33,294 nucleotides of DNA, taken from assembly GCA_021791995.1 (NCBI GenBank), contig JAJYVN010000003.1, positions 1-33,294 of the forward strand, given 5' to 3'. The notes under the pieces are model-generated. The model was not told the DNA's origin and ran no database searches. It saw only the letters and a program-made list of their open reading frames with translations. This DNA is from Bacillota bacterium (GTDB lineage Bacteria; Bacillota; Sulfobacillia; RBS10-35; JAJYVN01). Positions 18,772 through 28,259 of this stretch are shown here, piece after piece (positions within the stretch are counted from its first letter, which is position 1; the number at the start of each line of letters is the position of its first letter). Made by a program: the position numbers and the translations under genes.

Positions 18772-19635
18772 TCAACCCGTGCGCGTGAGATGTGCCAACT
18801 GCGCGGTCAGCCACGCCACCCCGCGCTCGAGCACGGGGCCGCCAGCCGCATCCGACTCGAGGGTCAGAACGCCGTCATACCCCGCTTTCGAGAGGAGTTC
18901 CAGCACCGCTTTGATGGCGGGCGCATTCACGCCTGCACCAATCGGCGCCGGGCTCAGCGCGATTCCAGTCGCAAGGCCACGTTCCATCGAAGCGAGGCTT
19001 TCGCTGACGTCCTTGACGTGCACGTGGCGCACCCGATGCAGAAATCGCTGGCAAAAATCCACGGGGTCATGGCCGCTAATGAATACGTTCCCCGTATCCA
19101 TCGTCATACCGAGAAGGGGAGAGTCCAGCCGAGTGAGCAGGGCTTCCATGAACTCCGGTTGCGTGGTGTAGTGGCCGTGCGGCTCGACCAGCACCGTGAT
19201 CCCATACTCCTGTGCCACGCCCAGGATGTCTTGATAGCATAGCACCATCAGGTCCAGCACCTGGGTGTCGGTCATGCCCGGGACCTCGTGCAGTCCGTCG
19301 GTTGTATCGACGCGGGGGCAGCCCGAGAGATAGGCCCATCGAATCGCATCCTTGACATACGGAACACCATTGGTCGCGCCGCGGAGGCCCCCCAAGGGAT
19401 AGGCCGCGTCCAAGCAACTCAACTCCACGCCGAAGGCGCCCAAGCTGCGTGCGACGATTCGCGGGTCATCTTGCAAGGAGAGGTGCGGGTAATATCCGAG
19501 CGCCTGGCTCCACGCCGCCCCGCCGATCACCCCACACTCCATCCGGGTGATACCATGCCCCTCGGCCCAGCGGGCACACTGTTGAATGTTCCAGTACACA
19601 CTGTTGAACGCATCTGTGTGGAATGCAATCTGCAT
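18772..19635 (-). CDS. TIM-barrel sugar phosphate isomerase/epimerase-like protein (AP_endonuc_2/xylose isomerase-like)
   Basis: MQIAFHTDAFNSVYWNIQQCARWAEGHGITRMECG; putative metal ligands in TVLVEPHGHY, GMTMDTGNVFISG, VRHVHVKDV, GVLTLESDA. Confidence 0.85.
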   Translation of the reverse strand: MQIAFHTDAFNSVYWNIQQCARWAEGHGITRMECGVIGGAAWSQALGYYPHLSLQDDPRIVARSLGAFGVELSCLDAAYPLGGLRGATNGVPYVKDAIRWAYLSGCPRVDTTDGLHEVPGMTDTQVLDLMVLCYQDILGVAQEYGITVLVEPHGHYTTQPEFMEALLTRLDSPLLGMTMDTGNVFISGHDPVDFCQRFLHRVRHVHVKDVSESLASMERGLATGIALSPAPIGAGVNAPAIKAVLELLSKAGYDGVLTLESDAAGGPVLERGVAWLTAQLAHLTRTG

Positions 19636-19665
19636 TCAAGAGCCCCCCCTCACATGCCAACTGAC

Positions 19666-20529
19666 TCATAAGCGAAGCGTCCGTAGCCGTTCGGCGCTGT
19701 GCGTTGCAAAGTCTTCGGGAGAATCGGCTCGAGGGTGCCAGATGCATGTCGCCCGTGCCAACTCAGGCACGCGCCCGTTGAATCCCTCCACCACGATCCG
19801 CCCGCGATAGCCTCCCTCTTCCAAAAGGGCGACGACATCAGGCCAGGGGATGTGACCAGTGCCGATCGGGCCTCGATGGTTCTCACTGAAGTGAACGTGG
19901 CCGATGACCGAGAGGTGCGCCTGCCAGGATTCGAGGAGGTTGGCCTCTTCAATATTTTGGTGAAAGGTGTCGGCCGTGAGTGCGAGCCCGCCACCCACCT
20001 GATGGCACAACTCCTCACCTTGCGCAAGCGTGTTGAGCGTGTCCGTCTCATAGCGAGTCAGCGGTTCGATGCAGATCCGTACACCCAGAGCCGCGCCGAA
20101 CTCGGTCAGTTCCGCCAAGTGCTCGACGGTAGGAGCGAGCGCCCGGGCCGGACCGGAGGGCAGTTCGCCCACCGGTGCCAGCATGGGGCCAACGAGCACT
20201 GGCGAGCCCAACGCTGCCGCCGCTTGTACCGCTTGGCGCAACCACCGCTTCGCGCGATCGGCCCGATCAGGATCCACCAATGCGCAATCTGCAGGCAAAG
20301 CCGTCGATGCAGTTAACCACAACCCCTCGGCCGCCGCCGCCCGTGCTACCGGCCCCAACCCGCTCGCCGGAACCGGCGATAGGAACGGGAGTTCGATGCC
20401 CGCAAAGCCCAACTGGCGACAGATACCAAAGACGCGCGGTAGATCGAAGTGTGGTACGTTCCAGTCCGCGCCCCACGCGAGGAGGTGGACCCCACACCGG
20501 CCGCCCCCCATGTCGCAGTCCCCTCCCAC
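19666..20529 (-). CDS. TIM-barrel sugar 3-epimerase-like protein
   Basis: FAGIELPFLSP, RICIEPLTRYETD, LALTADTFHQNIEE, IGHVHFSENHRGPIGTGHIPW, GRIVVEGFNG: complete E/D/H/E ligand set of ketose 3-epimerase-like proteins. Confidence 0.85.
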   Translation of the reverse strand: MGGDCDMGGGRCGVHLLAWGADWNVPHFDLPRVFGICRQLGFAGIELPFLSPVPASGLGPVARAAAAEGLWLTASTALPADCALVDPDRADRAKRWLRQAVQAAAALGSPVLVGPMLAPVGELPSGPARALAPTVEHLAELTEFGAALGVRICIEPLTRYETDTLNTLAQGEELCHQVGGGLALTADTFHQNIEEANLLESWQAHLSVIGHVHFSENHRGPIGTGHIPWPDVVALLEEGGYRGRIVVEGFNGRVPELARATCIWHPRADSPEDFATHSAERLRTLRL

Positions 20530-20556
20530 CGTCGCGACCGTGCCGGCTCGCTGCCG

Positions 20557-21531
20557 TCAGTCCAGTCGCACGACCGTCCCCGTTTGACGCGACCGCTCGC
20601 CAGCGAGCGGAAGGGCCAGCGTCTCCACGGCGTCGGCGTACGGTGACCGGATGGCACTTGGGTCCCCACTGCGTACCGCATCTACAAACGTCTTCATGCA
20701 GTCACGGTTGAAATCGTTGGTGCATCGGACCTCTCGGGTCACACGGCGGTCCCGGATGCGCACGCTAGAGCGCAGATCGTATTCAACCTTCAGGTCTCGG
20801 CAGAAGATGTCCATTCCCGCGCGGCCGGGCGCTTCCCGCAGAAAACAGGCGGAAAAGATGGTGCAGAGCACCCCGCTACGGAATCGGATCGTCATCGCCG
20901 ACGAATCATCGATATCGTAATCCGGCACATGCGTCATGAGTCCGGTCTGCGCGGTCGCAACGACGGACTCCGCTTCGCCGAAGAGGTAGCGCGCTGAGTC
21001 GAAGATGTGGATGGTCTGTTCTACAGCTTGACCGCCAGACCCCGAGCGGCGCCGCCACCATCCCACCTCGGGAAACCCGCCCATCCAGTATCCCATGGCC
21101 AATCCCGGCTCTTGACCCACCAAGGCCTGCTTGGCCTCGGCGATGACATCGAGGTAGCGGTCCTGAAAGCCTACCGCCGAGATTGTATGGGTCTGGTTGA
21201 TCACACTTGCGACCGCACGGGCCTTCTCCATTGTGAGGGCGGGCGGCTTCTGCACGAAGACGGCGATGCCTCGCTCCGCTGCGGCGGTCACTTGATCGGT
21301 GTGGGCGAATGGCGGGATACCGATGCATACCGCATCCGGCGTCGTTGCGTCATACATCTCGATGTGGCTCGAAAAAGCCCGACATCCCCCGGCACGCTGG
21401 GCCAATTCCTCCGCTCGCGGGAGGACAATGTCCGCCACCCCCACGATCTGTACATCATCGAGCTTGGCCAGTTGGTCGACGTGATAACGACCGATTCCGC
21501 CCGCTCCGACCAATCCGATACGAACCGCCAT
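20557..21531 (-). CDS. Gfo/Idh/MocA-family oxidoreductase with QKP in place of EKP
   Basis: MAVRIGLVGAGGIGRYHVDQLAKLDDVQIVGVADI Rossmann N-terminus; GIAVFVQKPPALTMEKARAV; EQTIHIFDSARYLFGEAESV. Confidence 0.88.
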   Translation of the reverse strand: MAVRIGLVGAGGIGRYHVDQLAKLDDVQIVGVADIVLPRAEELAQRAGGCRAFSSHIEMYDATTPDAVCIGIPPFAHTDQVTAAAERGIAVFVQKPPALTMEKARAVASVINQTHTISAVGFQDRYLDVIAEAKQALVGQEPGLAMGYWMGGFPEVGWWRRRSGSGGQAVEQTIHIFDSARYLFGEAESVVATAQTGLMTHVPDYDIDDSSAMTIRFRSGVLCTIFSACFLREAPGRAGMDIFCRDLKVEYDLRSSVRIRDRRVTREVRCTNDFNRDCMKTFVDAVRSGDPSAIRSPYADAVETLALPLAGERSRQTGTVVRLD

Positions 21532-21575
21532 TGTTCTCTGCCCCCCAGTTGTTCCGTCGGTCTTTGGATCATCGC

Positions 21576-22505
21576 CTAGCGCTCAAATACAGGAGATGCG
21601 TTGTCGACCGGAAAGCTCCCCGTCCGCACCGTGGACGAGGTGGCAAAAGCGTCCCACTGTGCCCGGTGTGCATCCGGGTCCCCGTTCCATCTGCCGGCCA
21701 CCAGCCGGACCGCCGTTCGCCAGTGCACGCCGGGCCGAAGGTTCTGCCCCCAAAGGGACAGATACAGGGAGTGATGGTTCGAAACGTTGTCGGGTCCGGC
21801 GTCTCCCGGATGGTACGCAATGCTGACCGCCGCCAGGTCTGCTCTCAGGCCCATGACCAATGCGTCCACCCCCGAGGCGGAGTCGCGGTAGTATCCAAGG
21901 GGTAGCGCGTACGGCCGGGCGGGCATGAACTCCGCCCAGTTCCGCCCCCGATGCCAGCGCCCGTCCCAGAACATTTGTGCCGCGTGGCTGTCACGCGGCA
22001 GGGTGACGTACAGACCGCGGTACACCGGATGTGCCTTCGGCTCGAGTTGGATCGGACGACCCTCCTTGGCCTCCGGATCCTCAGGCACGGGCACCACATA
22101 GCCCCCCGACTGCAGGCTGTGGTCGAAGTAGTTGGAAAGGAACACCTCATAGTCCTCGTAGGCAGCGTGTCCAGTGACCTCGATCTCCATGTCGAGGGCG
22201 TTGTCCGCTTGCAGGCGAAGGGTTGCCTCCAGGTGGGCCAGGTGAGCGGGCCTTGCTGCCCACACCAGACGCAGGCCGTCGGGAACGCGTTGCACCACAT
22301 GACGGGTAGCGCGCGCCTCCCCCAACCAGCCGTCGCGGCACAGTAAACGATAGACGTTGAGTAGTGGGCCTGGACGGGCGAGCACAACCCCCGTTGGGCG
22401 GTGCACCAAGTGGGTGACCCCGTGGTGAAGGCCGTCCGCAATGAACGTGCCCTCCAAATCTCCCGTGATAAAGCGTAACTCGCCCAGATCCGGGTTCCAT
22501 GTCAT
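21576..22505 (-). CDS. Protein of unknown function within the sugar cluster
   Basis: MTWNPDLGELRFITGDLEGTFIADGLHHGVTHLVHRPTGVVLARPGPLL...ALDMEIEVTGHAAYEDYEVFLSNYFDHSLQSGGYV; long ORF tightly packed between two Gfo/Idh/MocA genes. Mutarotase-like beta-sandwich is only a guess. Confidence 0.75.
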   Translation of the reverse strand: MTWNPDLGELRFITGDLEGTFIADGLHHGVTHLVHRPTGVVLARPGPLLNVYRLLCRDGWLGEARATRHVVQRVPDGLRLVWAARPAHLAHLEATLRLQADNALDMEIEVTGHAAYEDYEVFLSNYFDHSLQSGGYVVPVPEDPEAKEGRPIQLEPKAHPVYRGLYVTLPRDSHAAQMFWDGRWHRGRNWAEFMPARPYALPLGYYRDSASGVDALVMGLRADLAAVSIAYHPGDAGPDNVSNHHSLYLSLWGQNLRPGVHWRTAVRLVAGRWNGDPDAHRAQWDAFATSSTVRTGSFPVDNASPVFER

Positions 22506-22545
22506 CTCCACGGCCGCCAGACCTTCCCCTCTGCCGGGTGAACCA

Positions 22546-23577
22546 CTACGGCGCAACAACCAAGGGAACACCAACGCGCCCAAGCATCAGCCCGAGCGGC
22601 GAATCATTCTGCTGCAGGGGGAGCTCGACCAGACGGCCGATCCGGGCGGATTCGTAGATCGCCATCACGACTTCGGTGGTGGCTCGCGCGGAAGCTCCGT
22701 TGAGAGGATGCTCGAGCGAACCTGCCTCCACCGTGCGTAGCGCAGACGATATAGCCCGGCCCACCTCGGAGGGAAAGTTCGGTTCAGCATCCCGGAGTTC
22801 TGGAACAATGTACCCGGTTCGAGTGAACGCTCGGAGTGGAATCTTCTTGGCGGCATCGACCTCGATCATGCCGTCGGTACCGATCAGGCGGTTGTAAAAG
22901 CCAGCGCCGACGATGTGATCGCCGGTCTCGAGCACGGCGCGGACACCGTTATGGAACCCGATCTGCGCGATGCATTCGGTCTCCATGCGATGGCCGAAGC
23001 GTATCCGGTCCCAGCGCCGGTCCACCTGGGCGAGGACCCAGTCGACGGGCTGATCGTCGTTAAAAAAGCGCATGATATCAACCCAATGCGTGCCCCACTG
23101 GAACGCGTCCCATCCTTCGCAGGCTGCCTCAATGCGGATCAGTTGGCCGATGGCACCCTCATGCAGCATCTCCTTCGCCTGCCTCCAGCGAGCCCCATAA
23201 CGGCGCTGGTGTCCGACGACGAGCAGGATCCCGGCCTGTCGCGCTGCTTCCACCATCGCGTCCGCTTCCTTGAGATTCATCGCCATCGGCTTTTCGGCGT
23301 AAATCAGTCGGACACCGCCGTGGCGGCACACATCGGAGACGAGCATGGCTCGAACCTGGGGCCATGTGCACACGCTCACGACATCCAGTGCCTCTTTCTC
23401 AAGCATCTCCTGATGACCCTGGTACGCTGTCACCCCCTCATATTGCTTGGCAAGCGCTGTGGCTGCCTCCGCGACCACATCACTGACGGCGACCAATTGG
23501 ACGTCTGGCATGGCCGCGTAGGCCTTTGCGTGGTGCTGACCGATCTCCCCGCACCCGATGATCCCTACCCGATACAT
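22546..23577 (-). CDS. Gfo/Idh/MocA-family oxidoreductase
   Basis: MYRVGIIGCGEIGQHHAKAYAAMPDVQLVAVSDV; VRLIYAEKPMAMNLKEADAMVEAA (EKP); GTHWVDIMRFF. Start ATG 23577 after GGGAGGCGG. Confidence 0.9.
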   Translation of the reverse strand: MYRVGIIGCGEIGQHHAKAYAAMPDVQLVAVSDVVAEAATALAKQYEGVTAYQGHQEMLEKEALDVVSVCTWPQVRAMLVSDVCRHGGVRLIYAEKPMAMNLKEADAMVEAARQAGILLVVGHQRRYGARWRQAKEMLHEGAIGQLIRIEAACEGWDAFQWGTHWVDIMRFFNDDQPVDWVLAQVDRRWDRIRFGHRMETECIAQIGFHNGVRAVLETGDHIVGAGFYNRLIGTDGMIEVDAAKKIPLRAFTRTGYIVPELRDAEPNFPSEVGRAISSALRTVEAGSLEHPLNGASARATTEVVMAIYESARIGRLVELPLQQNDSPLGLMLGRVGVPLVVAP

Positions 23578-23662
23578 ATACCGCCGCCTCCCCTGCATTG
23601 GTCCTCGCCCCACCCTCCCGATTCGCCCAGACACTATCGAAGGCAAGCGAAGTTAAATTTGG

Positions 23663-23673
23663 TCGATATCGAA
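23663..23673. promoter_or_regulatory. Candidate operator site 1 (TCGATATCGAA)
   Basis: Perfect 10-bp palindrome TCGATATCGA about 90 nt upstream of the leftward operon; contains ATATCGAA, recurring at 24199-24206 (reverse) and 24277-24284. Confidence 0.35.
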
Positions 23674-24231
23674 ATTACGTATAACACCTTCGGTGCTTGT
23701 TGTCTATCATTTCGTGCTGCTTGTAGCGTGGGCGCGTGGGGGGCTTGGAAGGCTCCGTGGTCAGGGTCACAAGATGATCGGCGCAGCGTGAGCGCGGGGA
23801 GCGCGGGTGCCGAAGTCCGTAGCGGGACAATATATGGAGGGGGTTAGCAACCCGTCTCCGCTGGACAGCACTGGTCGCCAGGCGGGCAGCACGGCTCTGG
23901 AGGAACGGCCCCGCCGCGGGGTGAGCCGCGACAGGTCCAGCAAGAGACAACGCCCGGTTTGGGAGGATTGGCGTCGATGGCCTGGCGTGAAACCCGGGCA
24001 CCATCGCCTGTCCCTACCCTGCGTTCCTCTGATCTGTCTCTTCCCACCGCGCAGATAACCGTTTTGCTCCTCCGTGTCTCGCTCCATGTATGGCAGGTCA
24101 AGGCGGGTAGTCCGCGCGGCTGGTCACTCGTTAGCTGGTGCGCGACGGGTATTGGCTGCGCCATCACCTACCTGCATGTCGAAGTCTATGGCGTTGCTTT
24201 CGATATAGTTCGATCTGATTGACGTCTACTT

Positions 24232-25218
24232 GTGGTTGGTGCTAAGCTTGAGTTGCGGTATCGAGAGTTGCGCTTTATATCGAATTCACGAGGCTTCGTG
24301 CCACGCGCGGATTGGGAAGTCAAAGTCACTGGGGTGTGCACGCAAGTGGAAGCAGTATGGCAACCACGGGGCAAGGTTGACGGCGAGGGCTATTCGGCGT
24401 TCCCAGGCGCTTTCGATGCGAGCGATCTGGTCCGCACGCGGGACGAATTGGAGTATCGCATTCCGTCGGTTATGCAGATTGCCCTACTGTTTAATCGACG
24501 AAGTGGCTGGCATGATCCAGCGCAACGTGCGGACGGCGGCAAGCGCTTCTGTGAGGTTCGGCTGCCCAACGACCCGTTGCCCTTTCTCATGCGCGTCTCG
24601 GACGATACCCGCTTGTTCGACCAGGTGCGATCCGGTATATGCACTGAGGCTCCCCTGATGGGGGAGAAGTTGAGTTGCGAAGAACCATTACCCGATTCCG
24701 TCGTCGCCTTAGAAAGTCGCGGAGAAGAGTCGAGCCGTGCGATCCACTACGCTTGGGCCTATCACAGGAGCGGGGGTTATTCGCAGGAGATCCCCTCCTC
24801 CGCGATGTGCAAAGACGCCTGCCCACATGGTGAAGGACCGCCGAATGTTTGGTTCGGTACGCAGCATCATCGCATCGGGCACGTCACGGTGCAGGGTACG
24901 ATGCCGGATGGAATCAAGGCCGTTCCCGGACTTGTCGCTCCTGCGGGCAGTCTTGACGCAGTCGTTCGTCCCGATTCGGTCATTGTCGTCCAACTCATAC
25001 TACTTCATAACTCTGGGCGTAGCGGTGCCCGAGGATTGCGGTTTCTGATGGTCTACAGCGATTACCTCAAGGGGTGCGACATGGCCCGGGGTCTGCGAAG
25101 CGGTGTCCCGCGCCTGTCGGACTCACCGTGGCAGCGGCCGTACATTCGCGTGAGGGAGGGTGGTGCGCTCCTCCCCGATCAGTTTCGTGCTTCTTCGTGT
25201 CCTGCGCACGCTGCATAA
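24232..25218 (+). CDS. Hypothetical protein with no recognised domain, upstream of the ABC importer operon
   Basis: 328-aa ORF not antisense to any recognised gene (VGAKLELRYRELRFISNSRGFVPRADWEVKVTG...). No clear ribosome-binding site at the listed GTG; true start uncertain. Confidence 0.45.
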   Translation: MVGAKLELRYRELRFISNSRGFVPRADWEVKVTGVCTQVEAVWQPRGKVDGEGYSAFPGAFDASDLVRTRDELEYRIPSVMQIALLFNRRSGWHDPAQRADGGKRFCEVRLPNDPLPFLMRVSDDTRLFDQVRSGICTEAPLMGEKLSCEEPLPDSVVALESRGEESSRAIHYAWAYHRSGGYSQEIPSSAMCKDACPHGEGPPNVWFGTQHHRIGHVTVQGTMPDGIKAVPGLVAPAGSLDAVVRPDSVIVVQLILLHNSGRSGARGLRFLMVYSDYLKGCDMARGLRSGVPRLSDSPWQRPYIRVREGGALLPDQFRASSCPAHAA

Positions 25219-25277
25219 CGGCGTGGTCGTCTCAGCCCCCGTGCCCAAGATGCAAGGCGTATGGGAGGTCAGTTAAA

Positions 25278-27050
25278 GTGAGTCAGGATAGGTTAAGTCC
25301 CCAACTCACCCGCAGGCGTATGTTGGTCGCCGTTGCCGGAGCTGGTGTGACCTCGTTGCTCGCGGCGTGCGGTTCACGCCACTCGTCTCCAACGTCCACG
25401 CACAGTTCGAGCACCTCGGCCTCGGCCTCGGCCAACAGCCTGCCGGTTCCACGCGAGCAGTCTTTCGTGCAGGACGTTGGGCCGTTCACATACTTCAACT
25501 CGTTCAATCCGTTCTGGCCGAAGGGGAGGGATTACGACAACGGCTTTAATCAGTTCGTGGTTGAGCCGTACTTTTTCCTGAACATTCCCACCGGTAAGGT
25601 AGTACCATGGTTGGCTCTGTCGTATACACCTGCCAGTGACTACGCCTCTGGGGTGATGACACTACGGCAAGGTGTGAACTGGTCCGACGGCCAGCCCTTC
25701 ACCTCCGCAGACGTCGTCTTCTCCTTCGGCGCTGCTGCAGAAAATGCAGAGGAATTCGCCTATGCAAGCTTAAACGGTGTCATTGACACCGTGACGGCGC
25801 TAGACAAGTACACTGTCCAGTTCAAGTTCCAATCGCCGCAACCACGATTTGCACAGTCGATTCTGTACGACAATGGCAACATCGCCGCCTACGTTGTTCC
25901 TGAGCATGTCTGGAGCGGCCAGAACGTGCTCACTTTCACCAACGATCCGCCCGTGACCACGGGGGCCTTTCTGCTCGATCAGTCCAACCCGACCCTCGGG
26001 ATGATCATCTGGAAGCGGAATGAAAACTACTGGGGCAAGGCCATTGGCAATTTTCCAAAGATGCAATACATTGTCTCCCGTACACCGGCACCGCCGGATG
26101 AGGAGCTCATCGACTTCAGCCGCGGGGTCATGGACATACCAGGCGGTCTCTCTTCCGCGCAGGCAACACTGGCCCAAAGCCAGTACAAGGCCATTCTTGA
26201 CGTAGTCCCAACGGGCCCGCTGGCCTTGTACTTCAACTGTGCAACCGCGCCATTCAGTAACCAGCAACTGCGCCACGCGATCGCCATGCTGTGCAACCGC
26301 ACCTCCATGGGAAAGCTCTGGTCGCCTCCAACGACCGGATGCACCTTCCCCTGGATGGACAATGGTACGCTGAAGCAGTACCAGACTTCAACAGCGCAGT
26401 CCGCGCTTAACAACGGTCAATACCTCTACAATCCGACCGCCGCGGGCCAACTGCTGGACCAGATTGCTCCTAAGAATTCCTCCGGGCAGCGGATGCTCAA
26501 CGGGCAGCCGCTAACGTTCTCCGTGGCATTCAACGACACGTTGACCTCACCCTCCGATGCGATCGTCACGCTGCTGGCGTCGGAGTGTAAGACCCAAGGC
26601 ATTACCGTTCAGGTGGAGTCGAATTCCGACGGTGCGACGTTTCTAGACGCCATGCGTCGTGGAAGCTATCAGGCGTGGCTGTACGGTGCCCCAGGTAGTG
26701 CGATTGACCCCCTCGGTCTATATGCGGCCCTGGTTTCGACCGGTGTGCCGCCGGTCGGCCAACCGACGGCGAACCAGGATTTTCCGCGCCTCAACGATTC
26801 CAAGCTCAACAGCCTTGTGGCTAGCCTCACGTCTGCGGCACCGGGTAGCGCGAGTGCCAGCCTCTACGACCAAACCTTCCAGCAATTCATCACCGATTGC
26901 CCATTTGTTGCTCTGGTGCAGGAAGTGAATCAGTTCGTTGCCAGCACGCACGTGTGGAAGGGTTGGCCGACCGGTGCCGACATGTATGTAAGTGCCGACG
27001 TGCAATGGTCCACATTCGCTCAGGCGCTCTTCAAGCTCACATCGGTGTGA
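25278..27050 (+). CDS. ABC importer substrate-binding lipoprotein, family 5 (Opp/Dpp type)
   Basis: GTG 25278 after GGGAGG; signal peptide TRRRMLVAVAGAGVTSLLAACGS with lipobox; Ser/Thr linker; FSPTPASDYASGVMTLRQGVNWSDGQPFTSADVVFSF-type SBP_bac_5 motif. Confidence 0.9.
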   Translation: MSQDRLSPQLTRRRMLVAVAGAGVTSLLAACGSRHSSPTSTHSSSTSASASANSLPVPREQSFVQDVGPFTYFNSFNPFWPKGRDYDNGFNQFVVEPYFFLNIPTGKVVPWLALSYTPASDYASGVMTLRQGVNWSDGQPFTSADVVFSFGAAAENAEEFAYASLNGVIDTVTALDKYTVQFKFQSPQPRFAQSILYDNGNIAAYVVPEHVWSGQNVLTFTNDPPVTTGAFLLDQSNPTLGMIIWKRNENYWGKAIGNFPKMQYIVSRTPAPPDEELIDFSRGVMDIPGGLSSAQATLAQSQYKAILDVVPTGPLALYFNCATAPFSNQQLRHAIAMLCNRTSMGKLWSPPTTGCTFPWMDNGTLKQYQTSTAQSALNNGQYLYNPTAAGQLLDQIAPKNSSGQRMLNGQPLTFSVAFNDTLTSPSDAIVTLLASECKTQGITVQVESNSDGATFLDAMRRGSYQAWLYGAPGSAIDPLGLYAALVSTGVPPVGQPTANQDFPRLNDSKLNSLVASLTSAAPGSASASLYDQTFQQFITDCPFVALVQEVNQFVASTHVWKGWPTGADMYVSADVQWSTFAQALFKLTSV

Positions 27051-27161
27051 GAAAGCTCGGTTCTGGCGGATGGGTCGCGGCTCATTATGGATGTGCCGAC
27101 CCGCGACCCACTGGCCGAACTCACAACGCTCCGGTACATACATTTCGATCGGAGGTTGAGC

Positions 27162-28259
27162 ATGGAACGTCGGGGAGCTGTCCCCCACGCCCCTCAGGAA
27201 TCGCAGCTGGCGGACTCCGTGCCGAACACTGCCCTGCGGGCCGCTCGCATTGTCCGTAGGCGCCGGGTTCTGATGGTCGTCGTTCGCCGACTCGGCGGAT
27301 ACGTCCTCAGCATCTGGGCGGCATTTACCGTGACGTTCATCTTCTTTCATCTGATACCTGGGAGCCCGATCGATGCATATGCGCAGCAAATGGAGAATCA
27401 ATTTGGCCAGCAGGTGCCGCTGTCTTCCCAGGTTATCGCGTTCTGGAACAAGGAGTTCGGCCTAAACGGCAACGTCTTTGAGCAGTACTACCGCTACCTC
27501 ACGAATACCCTATTACGAGGCAATATGGGGCCATCATTTATCGCCTTTCCAGAGCCGGCATCCGAACTAATCTTCCACGCCCTTCCGTGGACGGTGGGGC
27601 TCTTTGGCTCGGCAGTGCTTATCTCGTGGATCATGGGGCTGGTGGCCGGGCTACTGCTCGCGTGGTTTAAGGACACAGTTGTGGCTCCCACCCTCACGAC
27701 GCTCGCCTTGGCTGGTGCGCAGATCCCGTACTACCTGGCTGCGTTGGGGCTCGTCTTTCTCTTCGCTTTTATCTTACTTTGGCTTCCCCAGCAGGGCGCG
27801 TACGCCGCTTCCTTGACTCCGCACTTTGACTTCCGATTCATCGGGAGCGTTTTGAAGCATTCGATCCTTCCGGGCTGCTCACTGGTGATCACCTCCTTTT
27901 TGGGGTGGGCGATCTCCACGCGTGCCTTAGTAGTCAGCATCATGGGCGAGGACTTTTTGCTCTACGCGGAGGCGAAGGGGTTGAGAACTGGTACGATTCT
28001 GCGGCACTACGTACTCCGCAACGCCATGTTGCCGCAAATTACAGGGCTTGGGATCTCGCTGGGGTTCGCCGTGAACGGGGCCTACCTCGTCAGCTACATC
28101 TTTAATTATCCCGGGATCGGTTTGCTCCTGGTCAACGCGCTCACACAACTCGACTACAACGTCCTGGAGGGTATTGTCCTGATTTCCATCGTGACAGTGC
28201 TGACCGCAAACCTGCTGCTCGACCTGTGCTTGCCGTTGGTTGACCCACGCATTGAGTGA
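27162..28259 (+). CDS. ABC importer permease, DppB/OppB type
   Basis: ATG 27162 after GGAGG; LGGYVLSIWAAFTVTFIFFHLIPGSPID N-terminus and EAKGLRTGTILRHYVLRNAMLPQITGLG EAA loop. Confidence 0.92.
   Translation: MERRGAVPHAPQESQLADSVPNTALRAARIVRRRRVLMVVVRRLGGYVLSIWAAFTVTFIFFHLIPGSPIDAYAQQMENQFGQQVPLSSQVIAFWNKEFGLNGNVFEQYYRYLTNTLLRGNMGPSFIAFPEPASELIFHALPWTVGLFGSAVLISWIMGLVAGLLLAWFKDTVVAPTLTTLALAGAQIPYYLAALGLVFLFAFILLWLPQQGAYAASLTPHFDFRFIGSVLKHSILPGCSLVITSFLGWAISTRALVVSIMGEDFLLYAEAKGLRTGTILRHYVLRNAMLPQITGLGISLGFAVNGAYLVSYIFNYPGIGLLLVNALTQLDYNVLEGIVLISIVTVLTANLLLDLCLPLVDPRIE

Noticed and set aside
24011-24043. Reverse-strand peptide DRSEERRVG, identical to the common translation of Illumina adapter (RSEERRVG)
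   Set aside because: The nucleotides (AGATCAGAGGAACGCAGGGTAGGG) differ from the adapter (AGATCGGAAGAGCGTCGTGTAGGG) at several, mostly synonymous positions, so it is not adapter contamination; treated as a coincidence.
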